DNA of 64,000 bases from an uncultured Eisenbergiella sp. (GTDB taxonomy: Bacteria; Bacillota; Clostridia; Lachnospirales; Lachnospiraceae): positions 1-64,000 of the forward strand of contig CAJFMW010000004.1 of NCBI GenBank assembly GCA_904392525.1, in the 5' to 3' direction. Shown one piece after another: positions 17,339 to 24,234 of this stretch (within the stretch, counting starts at the first letter, position 1; the number at the start of each line of letters is the position of its first letter). Under the pieces are notes generated by a model. It was not told where the DNA came from and searched no databases. It saw only the letters and a list, made by a program, of their open reading frames with translations. A program made the translations under genes and the position numbers.

Positions 17339-18115
17339 TCAGCGGTATCCTGCCGCAGCCAGATTGTCATAGCTCGTCTTAAGGCAGTCGAAGGGGCTTC
17401 CCTGGCAGGTATCCTGCTCCACCAGCAGATATTCGCAGTCCGTCTTTTCCAGCAGACTGAGGATGGCCGGGAAATTCAGGTTGCCTTCCATCACAGGCGC
17501 CATCACCTGCTGGAAGCCCTCTACTGCCATATCCTTTAAATGCACGCAGGGAATCCTTCCGGAAAGTCTTGCGATCCAGTCGCACACATCTCCGCCCGCA
17601 GCTGCCACCCAATAGGTGTCCAGCGTGAATCCCAGTTCTTCGGGAGTGAAGCTGTCCATCAGATATTCAATGATCCGTACCGGCTTTTCGTAGCCCGGAA
17701 TGGAAATTTTCTGGAATTCAAAGTTATGGTTATGGTACATAAACCGCTTTCCCGCCGCCGCTATTTTTTTCGCCGGCTCCTTGAAATCCTCCGCGAAATA
17801 CCGGATCCACTCCGGCGCACGGTACTTCTCCGGCATTGCGCCAAGTCCGATACAGTCGCAGCCGAGAATGTTATGTTCTTCGATGAGCCGGTCCGTATCG
17901 TTCAAAATCCGATTCACATCGCTGTGGGTCAGCACGATCTTCAGACCGTTTTCGTCGCAGATCTCACGCACCCGCTCCGGACGGATTTCCTTTCCGATCG
18001 CGGAAATCTGCACGGTGGTATAACCCATATCTGCAATTCTCTTTACCGTACGCGCGAAATCCTCTTCCGTCTGCGTATAGGCCCTGACCGTGTAAAGCTG
18101 TGCTCCAGTTTTCAT
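17339..18115 (-). CDS. TIM-barrel sugar isomerase/epimerase-like protein
   Basis: A 258-aa xylose isomerase-like TIM barrel starting MKTGAQLYTVRAYTQTEEDF, a form common in Bacillota IolE/YcjR-like proteins. Probable metal ligands lie in YHNHNFEF, FTLDTYWVAAAGGD, VHLKDM and LLVEQDT. First gene of the four-gene operon reading to 14211; its stop lies 37 bases before the next start. A GGCACGAA hairpin sits just upstream of its AAAGGGG ribosome site, as in the uxaC and RpiB-like gene leaders. Confidence 0.82.
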   Translation of the reverse strand: MKTGAQLYTVRAYTQTEEDFARTVKRIADMGYTTVQISAIGKEIRPERVREICDENGLKIVLTHSDVNRILNDTDRLIEEHNILGCDCIGLGAMPEKYRAPEWIRYFAEDFKEPAKKIAAAGKRFMYHNHNFEFQKISIPGYEKPVRIIEYLMDSFTPEELGFTLDTYWVAAAGGDVCDWIARLSGRIPCVHLKDMAVEGFQQVMAPVMEGNLNFPAILSLLEKTDCEYLLVEQDTCQGSPFDCLKTSYDNLAAAGYR

Positions 18116-18135
18116 AGTATTTAACCCCTTTCTTT

Positions 18136-18157
18136 GGCACGAACCCCGGTTCGTACC
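18136..18157. repeat. GGCACGAA-type leader hairpin
   Basis: Arms GGCACGAA (18136-18143) and TTCGTACC (18150-18157) with one mismatch and a 6-base loop. It lies next to the ribosome site of the TIM-barrel gene and shares its outer sequence with hairpins at 23982 and 28034. Confidence 0.65.
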
Positions 18158-18362
18158 GCCGCCCTGAGACGGCTTTTTCTTTTAGTGTTACTATATCCTG
18201 CCATTCCGCAAAAAGCCATTGCAGATGTGCACTTTTTTATTGCAAATATAGCGATGGTGAAGTAAGCTGATAGAAGGGTATTTCTACATGAGATTCATCC
18301 GGGTGTCAGCCGCTTCTTTCTGAATCTGCCGGAAGCCGCAGACGCTGGAAATGGAGGAAAAA

Positions 18363-19283
18363 ATGGGAGCTGCAACAGAGAAAAAAGAGACCGGAGAAAC
18401 CGCAAAATCCGCTCATATCAACACGGACCAGGTCAGCTTCAGCTACAGCACGTCCCGACAGGCCATGGAAGCATATTCCCTGCACTGTCACAATTTTTAT
18501 GAGGTCTATCTCTTTCTGGAAGGAGATGCGGACTACCTGGTGGAGGGAAAACAGTACCGTCCCACACCGGGCAGCCTGCTTCTTCTTTCTCCGCACTGCT
18601 TTCATGGCGTGAGGGTCAACAGCGACAGGCCCTACCGGAGATACTCCATCCATTTTCATCCGGACATTCTCTCCGCCGAAAGGCGTCCCTTCCTTCTGTC
18701 CGCCTTTCCCTCGCCAGACAGAAGAAATGCGGAAATCTATTTTGAACAGGTGGACAGGCAGGGCATCGTGAGCTGTTTTGAGGCTCTCGCTGACTGCGCG
18801 GATAAGGCGGAAGCTCTGCGGAACCGTCTCCTTCCGATCTATGTGGAGTCCCTGCTCGCCCGGATCGTGTCCCTGTCCCGGGATGTATCCGTTTCCGCAG
18901 CGGCCCCCGGCAGCGCCGATACCGTCTCCGACATCCTGCTCTACCTGAACCGGCATGTGGGGGAACCCATCACGCTGGACCAGCTCTGCGAACGCTTCTA
19001 TATCAGCAAACATCACTTAAACAAGGTTTTCCGCCGTGCAACCGGAACTACGGTTTTTGATTATCTGCTTCACAAGCGGGTCATTCTTGCCCAGGAGCTT
19101 CTCATAAACGGCCTGAGCGCGCAGGAGGCCGCTGCCCATGCGGGCTTTGGAGATTATTCCTCCTTCTACCGCAGCTACCGGCGTATTCTGGGCCATTCCC
19201 CCCTGAAAGACCGGGGCGTGCTTCCCTCCTTCCGCGCAGGCGGGGCAAAAAAGCTGGAGTATGTGAATCTGGGGAGAGGGTGA
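18363..19283 (+). CDS. AraC-family transcriptional regulator
   Basis: A cupin-type sensor domain (SLHCHNFYEVYLFLEGDADY, then SLLLLSPHCFHGV) is followed by a C-terminal double helix-turn-helix with LDQLCERFYISKHHLNKVF and AAAHAGFGDYSSFYRSYRR. I prefer ATG 18363, with GGAGGA four bases upstream, over ATG 18351. It is divergent from the oxidoreductase/isomerase operon and probably controls it in response to a sugar. 306 aa from this start. Confidence 0.9.
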   Translation: MGAATEKKETGETAKSAHINTDQVSFSYSTSRQAMEAYSLHCHNFYEVYLFLEGDADYLVEGKQYRPTPGSLLLLSPHCFHGVRVNSDRPYRRYSIHFHPDILSAERRPFLLSAFPSPDRRNAEIYFEQVDRQGIVSCFEALADCADKAEALRNRLLPIYVESLLARIVSLSRDVSVSAAAPGSADTVSDILLYLNRHVGEPITLDQLCERFYISKHHLNKVFRRATGTTVFDYLLHKRVILAQELLINGLSAQEAAAHAGFGDYSSFYRSYRRILGHSPLKDRGVLPSFRAGGAKKLEYVNLGRG

Positions 19284-19374
19284 GCAAGGGTATCCGTAAC
19301 CCTCTTTTCCCCTCATGAATATAATAAGGCAAGAAGGATTTCCCGACCGCCATTTTCAAGAGAGGAGAACCCCT

Positions 19375-20064
19375 GTGAAAAATAGTACCCGCTTCTGCAT
19401 CCTTACCCTTGTCCTGAGCATGCTGCTGGCCTTCGTCATTTTTACCCTGTTTGCGGGCGGCATTTTCGTTCTCGATACATCCTCACATATTTTTGATCTG
19501 ATGATCGCATTTTCCTGCATCCTGCTTTCCGCTCTGCTTCTCGGCTCGCTGCTGGCCGCCCGGAGGTCCCTGCGTCCCGCTTCCTGCTGTGTCAGTCTGT
19601 CCGCTGCCGGAGGCGGTTTTCTAGCGCTTTCCGCCTTTCTCACCTCTTTCAGCCCCACCTTCACCGGCATCGCCTTTTCCATAGGCATCGCGCTTTGCTT
19701 CTTCTTTCTTGCCCTGCTGGTAGGCGGTATTTTCTGTCTGCTTCATGGACTCTTCTCCCGGGAGCAGGACAACAGACGCACAGACGCGGATAGCTCCCCG
19801 CGCATAACGGCCGGAGCCATCCGGTCCAGGAACACCCGCACCGGAACGGGAAATCCGGGCACAGGCTATCCGGGAAGCGGATACTCATCCGACTACTCCG
19901 GAACAGGCGTTTCCGGAACGGATTATTCCAGAACAGGCTACACAGGAACAAATTGTTCAGGGCCAAACTGCTCTGCAAATCCTTCCCGCCCCTCTTTCCG
20001 GCGCGGATACGAGGAACGGGAAATGCCGGAGGACAGCTACTTCGGCCGCCGGCCCCCGCTTTGA
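19375..20064 (+). CDS. Four-span membrane protein with Gly/Thr/Tyr-rich tail
   Basis: I do not recognise the family. The GTG at 19375 follows AGAGGAGA and is preferred to ATG 19315. Residues 1-130 hold about four hydrophobic segments. From about residue 150 the tail is a low-complexity series of GTG, GSGY and GTDYS-like units (GTGNPGTGYPGSGYSSDYSG and on) ending RRPPL. The tail is probably disordered and cytoplasmic, but topology is not certain. It lies between the AraC gene and a convergent oxidoreductase gene. Confidence 0.7.
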   Translation: MKNSTRFCILTLVLSMLLAFVIFTLFAGGIFVLDTSSHIFDLMIAFSCILLSALLLGSLLAARRSLRPASCCVSLSAAGGGFLALSAFLTSFSPTFTGIAFSIGIALCFFFLALLVGGIFCLLHGLFSREQDNRRTDADSSPRITAGAIRSRNTRTGTGNPGTGYPGSGYSSDYSGTGVSGTDYSRTGYTGTNCSGPNCSANPSRPSFRRGYEEREMPEDSYFGRRPPL

Positions 20065-20067
20065 TTT

Positions 20068-21027
20068 TCAGACCGGCTTCGTTTCCAGAATCCGGTCAAA
20101 CAGCTTTGCACAGGAAAGCGTCAGGGAATGGGGTACTACCCGGCTTTCCCCCCTGCCTGCGCGGATGCAGGAAACGGTTTCCTGAATTTCATAGATAAAA
20201 CCGTTTTTCGTTTCCGTATCCCGGAAAGAAATCCCTTCTCCGCCATCCTGCGGATAGAAAAAAGCCTCCGACGCATAATGCGGATGGGGAAGCACAATCC
20301 GCCCCCTGTCTCCGTAAATAACCGCTTTTTCCTCCAGAGCCGCATCGAAGCTCGCGGTAAGGGAGGCGCACATTTCCGGGAAATGAAGCACCACATGATC
20401 CGTCACATCCACCCCTGTCGGCCCCCAGACCGCAGATGCCGTAAGGCTGTCCTCCTCTCCGAGCAGAAATCTGGCAATCTCATAGACATACACTGTGATG
20501 TCGTAGGCTGCGCCGCCGCCCAGCAGCGGATTCCGGTAACGGTTTCCGGCATCCGGCGGAGCCAGAAAGCCGATATCGATCTGTGCAAAGGAAGGCTTTC
20601 CCGCGTATTCCTGCCTGATCCACTCCCGCGCCTGCTTCACCGCCGGAAGGAACCTGCTCCAGAGCGCTTCCATCACAAAGATTCCTTCCTTTTCAGATCG
20701 GGAAAACACCTCCTGCGCCTGCGCGCTGTTCAAAAATGCCGCTTTTTCACACAGAACCGGAACGCCGTGGTCCAGACACAGCATGGTGAGTTCATAGTGG
20801 GAATCCGGCGTAGTGGCGATATAAACGCAGTCCGGCTTTTCCTTTTCCAGCATCCGTTCATAATCTCCATAGGAGCCGCTGACTCCATTCTCTGCCGCCC
20901 ATTTCCCGGCCCTTTCTGCGGACTTGCTCGCCACAGCAGCGACCTCGCAGCCGGCCATGCGCGCTGCCTCACAGAATTTTCCTGCGATATTCCCCGCTCC
21001 CATAATTGCGAAACGAAATGTTTCCAT
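20068..21027 (-). CDS. Gfo/Idh/MocA-family oxidoreductase
   Basis: A 319-aa dehydrogenase of the short dimeric-dihydrodiol-dehydrogenase/glucose-fructose oxidoreductase type. It has FAIMGAGNIAGKFCEAA at the N-terminus, VPVLCEKAAFLN in the family Lys motif and GGGAAYDITVYVYEI in the substrate domain. AAGGAGG lies 6 bases before the ATG at 21027. It stands alone between a convergent membrane-protein gene and the hairpin array at 21041-21195, so substrate and pathway are not indicated. Confidence 0.86.
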   Translation of the reverse strand: METFRFAIMGAGNIAGKFCEAARMAGCEVAAVASKSAERAGKWAAENGVSGSYGDYERMLEKEKPDCVYIATTPDSHYELTMLCLDHGVPVLCEKAAFLNSAQAQEVFSRSEKEGIFVMEALWSRFLPAVKQAREWIRQEYAGKPSFAQIDIGFLAPPDAGNRYRNPLLGGGAAYDITVYVYEIARFLLGEEDSLTASAVWGPTGVDVTDHVVLHFPEMCASLTASFDAALEEKAVIYGDRGRIVLPHPHYASEAFFYPQDGGEGISFRDTETKNGFIYEIQETVSCIRAGRGESRVVPHSLTLSCAKLFDRILETKPV

Positions 21028-21040
21028 AAATAACCTCCTT

Positions 21041-21195
21041 GCCGAAGCGTTTTACGCTGAGGCACGCGCGCCGAATCTCCAATTCGGCGCTGCGCAAGAC
21101 TACAAATCCCATAATGGGATTTGTAGTCTTAGGATTTGTGACGCTTCGGCACAAATCCAGGTTGAAAAATGCGCTATCGAGCGCATTTTTCAACC
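21041..21195. repeat. Leader hairpin array, copy A
   Basis: The array begins with GCCGAAGCG...ACGCTGAGG (21041-21062). Four hairpins follow: 21068-21090 (9-base arms), 21096-21130 (16-base perfect arms, 3-base loop), 21132-21158 (9-base arms) and 21160-21195 (16-base perfect arms around ATCG). The layout parallels the array at 55174-55302. The third and last hairpins share a frame with that copy but have different stem sequences. Confidence 0.9.
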
Positions 21196-21225
21196 ACCCC
21201 TCCATTCTCCGCTCCCTGAATTGGA

Positions 21226-21254
21226 ATGACAATCCGGAAAAACCCTGCTATAAT
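21226..21254 (+). promoter_or_regulatory. Promoter of the LacI-family gene
   Basis: ATGACA (-35, 21226-21231), a 17-base spacer, and TATAAT (-10, 21249-21254) with a TGn extension. The expected transcript starts near 21261. That rules out every ATG upstream of that point as start of the downstream gene. Confidence 0.75.
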
Positions 21255-21308
21255 AGAGCCAGCTTATTCGATTTTAACCGGCATCAGCCCCTGAAGGGAG
21301 GACTTCTT

Positions 21309-22367
21309 ACGAATATTTACGATATATCCAAACTTGCAGGCGTATCCATCGCCACCGTTTCCCGGGTTCTGAATGGAAGCGACAAGGTCAGCGAAACCAC
21401 CAGACAGAAAGTGCTTGACGTCATGGAGCAGAACGGCTATACGCCGAATGCCTTTGCCCGCGGGCTTGGCCTGAACACCATGCGCACGGTGGGCATTCTC
21501 TGCGCCGATTCCTCTGATATCTACCTGGCACGGGTCATTTACTGGCTGGAGCGGGAGCTCTGGAAAAATTCCTATGCTTCCATGCTCTGCTGTACCGGCT
21601 ACAAGCTGGAGGAAAAGGAAAAATATCTTCAGCTCCTTCTGTCCCGCAACGTGGACGCCCTGATTCTGGCCGGCTCCCAGTTCATCGAGGAAAAGGATGA
21701 GGACAACGCCTATCTGTATGATGCGGCAAAAAAGGTCCCGGTATTTCTTCTGAACGGTGTTCTTGCCGGAAGCGGCGCCTATTCCGTCGTCTGTGACGAT
21801 GCCCTTGCCGTAAAAGAGATGACGGACGAGCTTCTTGAGCTTGGCTGTAAACGTCCGATCTTTCTCTATCGTTCCTTGAGCTATAGCGGGAAGCAGAAGC
21901 TTTCCGGCTTCTGCCGTGCTCTTTCAGAGCATACGTTGAAAGAGCACACCTCACAGGAGAATACTCTCGCGGACATCCCTGCGGGACATGAAACTCCGGA
22001 AGAACGCTCCTTCCTCTGTCCGGCCGGGATTCCGGAAACCGCACAATTCCTGCGCGATCTGGAGGCGCGCGGCGTTTCCTTTGATGCCTGCCTCTCTACC
22101 GATGATGAGCTGGCCGCCGGCGCCGTCAAGTACGCTCTCAATGCAGGAAAACGGATTCCGGAGGACATTCAGATCACCGGCTACAACAATTCCCTGCTTT
22201 CCATCTGCAGCACTCCGGAAATTACTACAGCAGACAACCGGGTGGAATTCTTATGCACCACCGCCGTCTCCCTGCTCATGCAGGTTCTGGAAGGAAAGGA
22301 TGTACCGGAGAGGACCATGTATTCCGCCAACCTGATCCGGCGGGCGACCACAAAAAGTCGAAAATGA
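21309..22367 (+). CDS. LacI-family transcriptional regulator without a canonical start codon
   Basis: The reading frame encodes a full LacI repressor. The N-terminal helix-turn-helix is NIYDISKLAGVSIATVSRVL and the periplasmic-binding-like sensor domain runs to the end. A promoter ends at 21254 and a strong AAGGGAGGA site lies at 21294-21302, but the codons that follow are CTT CTT ACG AAT ATT. Initiation may use ACG (21309) or ATT (21315), or the start has been lost; the given start is a guess. The next in-frame ATG (about 21423) would remove most of the DNA-binding helix. The target is unknown; uronate genes lie next door. Confidence 0.8.
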   Translation, partial: TNIYDISKLAGVSIATVSRVLNGSDKVSETTRQKVLDVMEQNGYTPNAFARGLGLNTMRTVGILCADSSDIYLARVIYWLERELWKNSYASMLCCTGYKLEEKEKYLQLLLSRNVDALILAGSQFIEEKDEDNAYLYDAAKKVPVFLLNGVLAGSGAYSVVCDDALAVKEMTDELLELGCKRPIFLYRSLSYSGKQKLSGFCRALSEHTLKEHTSQENTLADIPAGHETPEERSFLCPAGIPETAQFLRDLEARGVSFDACLSTDDELAAGAVKYALNAGKRIPEDIQITGYNNSLLSICSTPEITTADNRVEFLCTTAVSLLMQVLEGKDVPERTMYSANLIRRATTKSRK

Positions 22368-22436
22368 CAGGCCGCAGCCCCGTGTACAGGCTGCCGGGAA
22401 TTTTACATTCCGAAACATTTATCCCAATCAAAGCAA

Positions 22437-22480
22437 CCGGGAGGCCGATGATTTTTTCACCTGCCTCCCGGCCGTTCTTT
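22437..22480. terminator. Hairpin between convergent lacI-type gene and uxaC
   Basis: CCGGGAGGC (22437-22445) pairs with GCCTCCCGG (22463-22471) around a 17-base loop containing a run of T. It lies between two genes that end towards each other and can serve as a bidirectional terminator. Confidence 0.55.
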
Positions 22481-22498
22481 ATGTTGTCATATATCGTC

Positions 22499-23914
22499 TT
22501 ACTTTTCTTCCAGGTCAAATCCAAAGTAACGAACTGCGTTGTTATAGGAAATTCCCCTGATAATACGGGACAGCATCCTCTCATCGTCCGGAAACTCGCC
22601 GTTTTCCACCCAGCCGCCGACCAGCTCGCAGAGGATTCTGCGGAAGTATTCATGTCTGGGGTAGGAAAGGAAGCTTCTGGAGTCCGTCAGCATACCGACG
22701 AAATTTCCAAGCAGTCCAAGGTTCGCCAGGGAAGTCATCTGCTTCATCATTCCCGTCTTGTTGTCATTGAACCACCATGCGGAGCCCTGCTGAATCTTGC
22801 CCACCGCATCCGAATTCTGGAAACAGCCGAGAATACTTCCGATCGACTCATCGTCGTTTGGATTCAGGCTGTAGATGATCGTCTTGGGCAGATGTCCGCC
22901 CCTGTTCAGAAGATCCAGGAAATCCGCAAGCTGTGCGGACGGAGCATAGTTGTTGATGCAGTCAAAGCCCGTATCCGGTCCAAGGAGGCTGTACATCGCA
23001 GTATTGTTGTCGCGCTTACAGCCGTAGTGAAGCTGCATTGCCCAGCCGAGCCTGGAATATTCTCCGGCCACAAACAGCATGAAAGCGGTCTTGAACTTCA
23101 TTTCCTCTTCCCTGGTGATCCGCTCTCCGGCAAGACGCTTTGCGAAAATCTTCTCCAGATTTTCATCCGTCTCCGGAACGCACATCACATATTCCAGCGC
23201 ATGATCGCTGGCGCGGCATCCCATTTCCGCAAAGAATGCCATTCTCTTCTTCAGCGCTTCCTTCAGATCGGCAAAGCTTCTGATCTCCATTCCTGCCGCA
23301 CTGCCCAGCCTCTTCAGATAATCCGCGTAATCCGGCTTTTCCAGATTCATGGCCTTGTCCGGTCTCCAGGCGGGAAGCACCTGTACCTCAAAGCTCTTAT
23401 CCTCCGCGATCTGCTTATGCCATCTCAGGTCATCGGCCGGATCATCCGTGGTGCACACCAGCGTCACACCGGACTGACGGATCAGGTTGCGGACGCTCAT
23501 GCTGTCCTCATGAAGCTTTTCATTGCAGAGATTCCAGACCTCTTCAGCGGTCTCACCGTTCAGCACGCCGGTATAGCCGAAAAAGCGCTGCAGCTCCAGG
23601 TGGCTCCAGTGAAACAGCGGATTGCCGATGGCGAGTTCCAGCGTTTCCGCCCACTTCTGGAACTTCTCCCTGTCAGGCGCATTTCCGGTAATGTAATACT
23701 CCTCTACCCCGTTGGAACGCATGGCACGCCATTTATAATGATCCCCTCCCAGCCATACCTGCGTGATGTTGTCAAATTTCCTGTCCTCCGCGATCTCCTG
23801 CGGGTTGATGTGACAGTGATAGTCCAGAACCGGCATGCTCTCCGCATAAGTATGGAAAAGCTTCTTCGCCGTCTCCGTACTCAGTAAAAAGTCCCTGTCC
23901 ATAAATGCTTTCAT
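22499..23914 (-). CDS. uxaC: Uronate (glucuronate/galacturonate) isomerase
   Basis: UxaC (471 aa) converts D-glucuronate to fructuronate and D-galacturonate to tagaturonate. It is an amidohydrolase-like TIM barrel with the metal motif DYHCHINPQEIAED near the N-terminus; LHYGCKRDNN and YSLNPNDDESIGSI follow. The ATG at 23914 has an AGAGAGG site; the longer frame to 24067 would cross the leader hairpins and is rejected. A strong minus-strand promoter lies at 24094-24122. It is divergent from uxaA-uxaB, which complete the galacturonate branch. Confidence 0.96.
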   Translation of the reverse strand: MKAFMDRDFLLSTETAKKLFHTYAESMPVLDYHCHINPQEIAEDRKFDNITQVWLGGDHYKWRAMRSNGVEEYYITGNAPDREKFQKWAETLELAIGNPLFHWSHLELQRFFGYTGVLNGETAEEVWNLCNEKLHEDSMSVRNLIRQSGVTLVCTTDDPADDLRWHKQIAEDKSFEVQVLPAWRPDKAMNLEKPDYADYLKRLGSAAGMEIRSFADLKEALKKRMAFFAEMGCRASDHALEYVMCVPETDENLEKIFAKRLAGERITREEEMKFKTAFMLFVAGEYSRLGWAMQLHYGCKRDNNTAMYSLLGPDTGFDCINNYAPSAQLADFLDLLNRGGHLPKTIIYSLNPNDDESIGSILGCFQNSDAVGKIQQGSAWWFNDNKTGMMKQMTSLANLGLLGNFVGMLTDSRSFLSYPRHEYFRRILCELVGGWVENGEFPDDERMLSRIIRGISYNNAVRYFGFDLEEK

Positions 23915-23930
23915 CTCTACCTCTCTTTCT

Positions 23931-24034
23931 GCCGCGCAAGCGGCACTAAAATCATAGGAAGAATGGCGTAAGCCATTCTTCGGCACGAAACGAAGGTTCG
24001 TGCCAACCTCTTCTTTCTGCCGCATACAGGCGGC
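23931..24034. repeat. Leader hairpin array upstream of uxaC
   Basis: Four hairpins. GCCGC-GCAA-GCGGC (23931-23944). A perfect 10-base stem closed by GTAA (23958-23981). GGCACGAA/TTCGTGCC with a 7-base loop (23982-24004). GCCGC/GCGGC (24019-24034). GCAA and GTAA would be GNRA tetraloops in RNA. Confidence 0.8.
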
Positions 24035-24066
24035 GTAAAATAATGAAGAAAGGCATAAGCCCTTCA

Positions 24067-24080
24067 TGTAAACGCTTACA
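24067..24080. promoter_or_regulatory. LacI-type/cre operator downstream of the uxaC promoter
   Basis: TGTAAACGCTTACA matches the catabolite-responsive element pattern at every fixed position. It sits about +8 to +21 relative to the predicted uxaC transcript start, a repressing position. It may be bound by CcpA or by a uronate-specific LacI protein. Confidence 0.65.
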
Positions 24081-24162
24081 AAACTTTTTCTTCATTATAT
24101 TCCACATAAGCAGAAAAGTCAATGAAAGACTTGACTTCATGGGTAAACAGGTGTACTTTAAA

Positions 24163-24176
24163 TGTAAGAGCTTACA
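24163..24176. promoter_or_regulatory. LacI-type operator in the uxaA promoter region
   Basis: TGTAAGAGCTTACA has six-base perfect arms and shares TGTAA and TTACA with the site at 24067. It lies about 60 bases before uxaA. The lack of a central CG argues for a specific LacI regulator rather than CcpA here. Confidence 0.6.
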
Positions 24177-24234
24177 CAACCAAAAAAGAAATATCTAATG
24201 CCGCTTACGCGGTGGAAAGTGAGGTAGCGAAACC

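Larger units (their letters stand above)
23915..24234. promoter_or_regulatory. Divergent uxaC / uxaAB control region
   Basis: This 320-base region has no gene. The uxaC side has leader hairpins (23931-23944, 23958-23981, 23982-24004, 24019-24034). The core has a minus-strand promoter, AGTCAA/ATTATA read on the plus strand at 24117-24122 and 24094-24099, which is TTGACT-N17-TATAAT. Two palindromes, TGTAAACGCTTACA (24067-24080) and TGTAAGAGCTTACA (24163-24176), look like LacI-family operators; the first also fits the cre consensus. A TTGACT at 24131 may be part of the uxaA promoter. Confidence 0.75.

Noticed and set aside
21114-21302. Upstream ATG starts for the LacI-family gene (for example at 21039 or 21114)
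   Set aside because: They lie before the predicted transcript start and would translate the hairpin array; the LacI helix-turn-helix begins at about 21312.
24067-24176. Riboswitch in the uxa intergenic region
   Set aside because: Only simple hairpins and protein-type palindromes are visible; no known riboswitch core was recognised.
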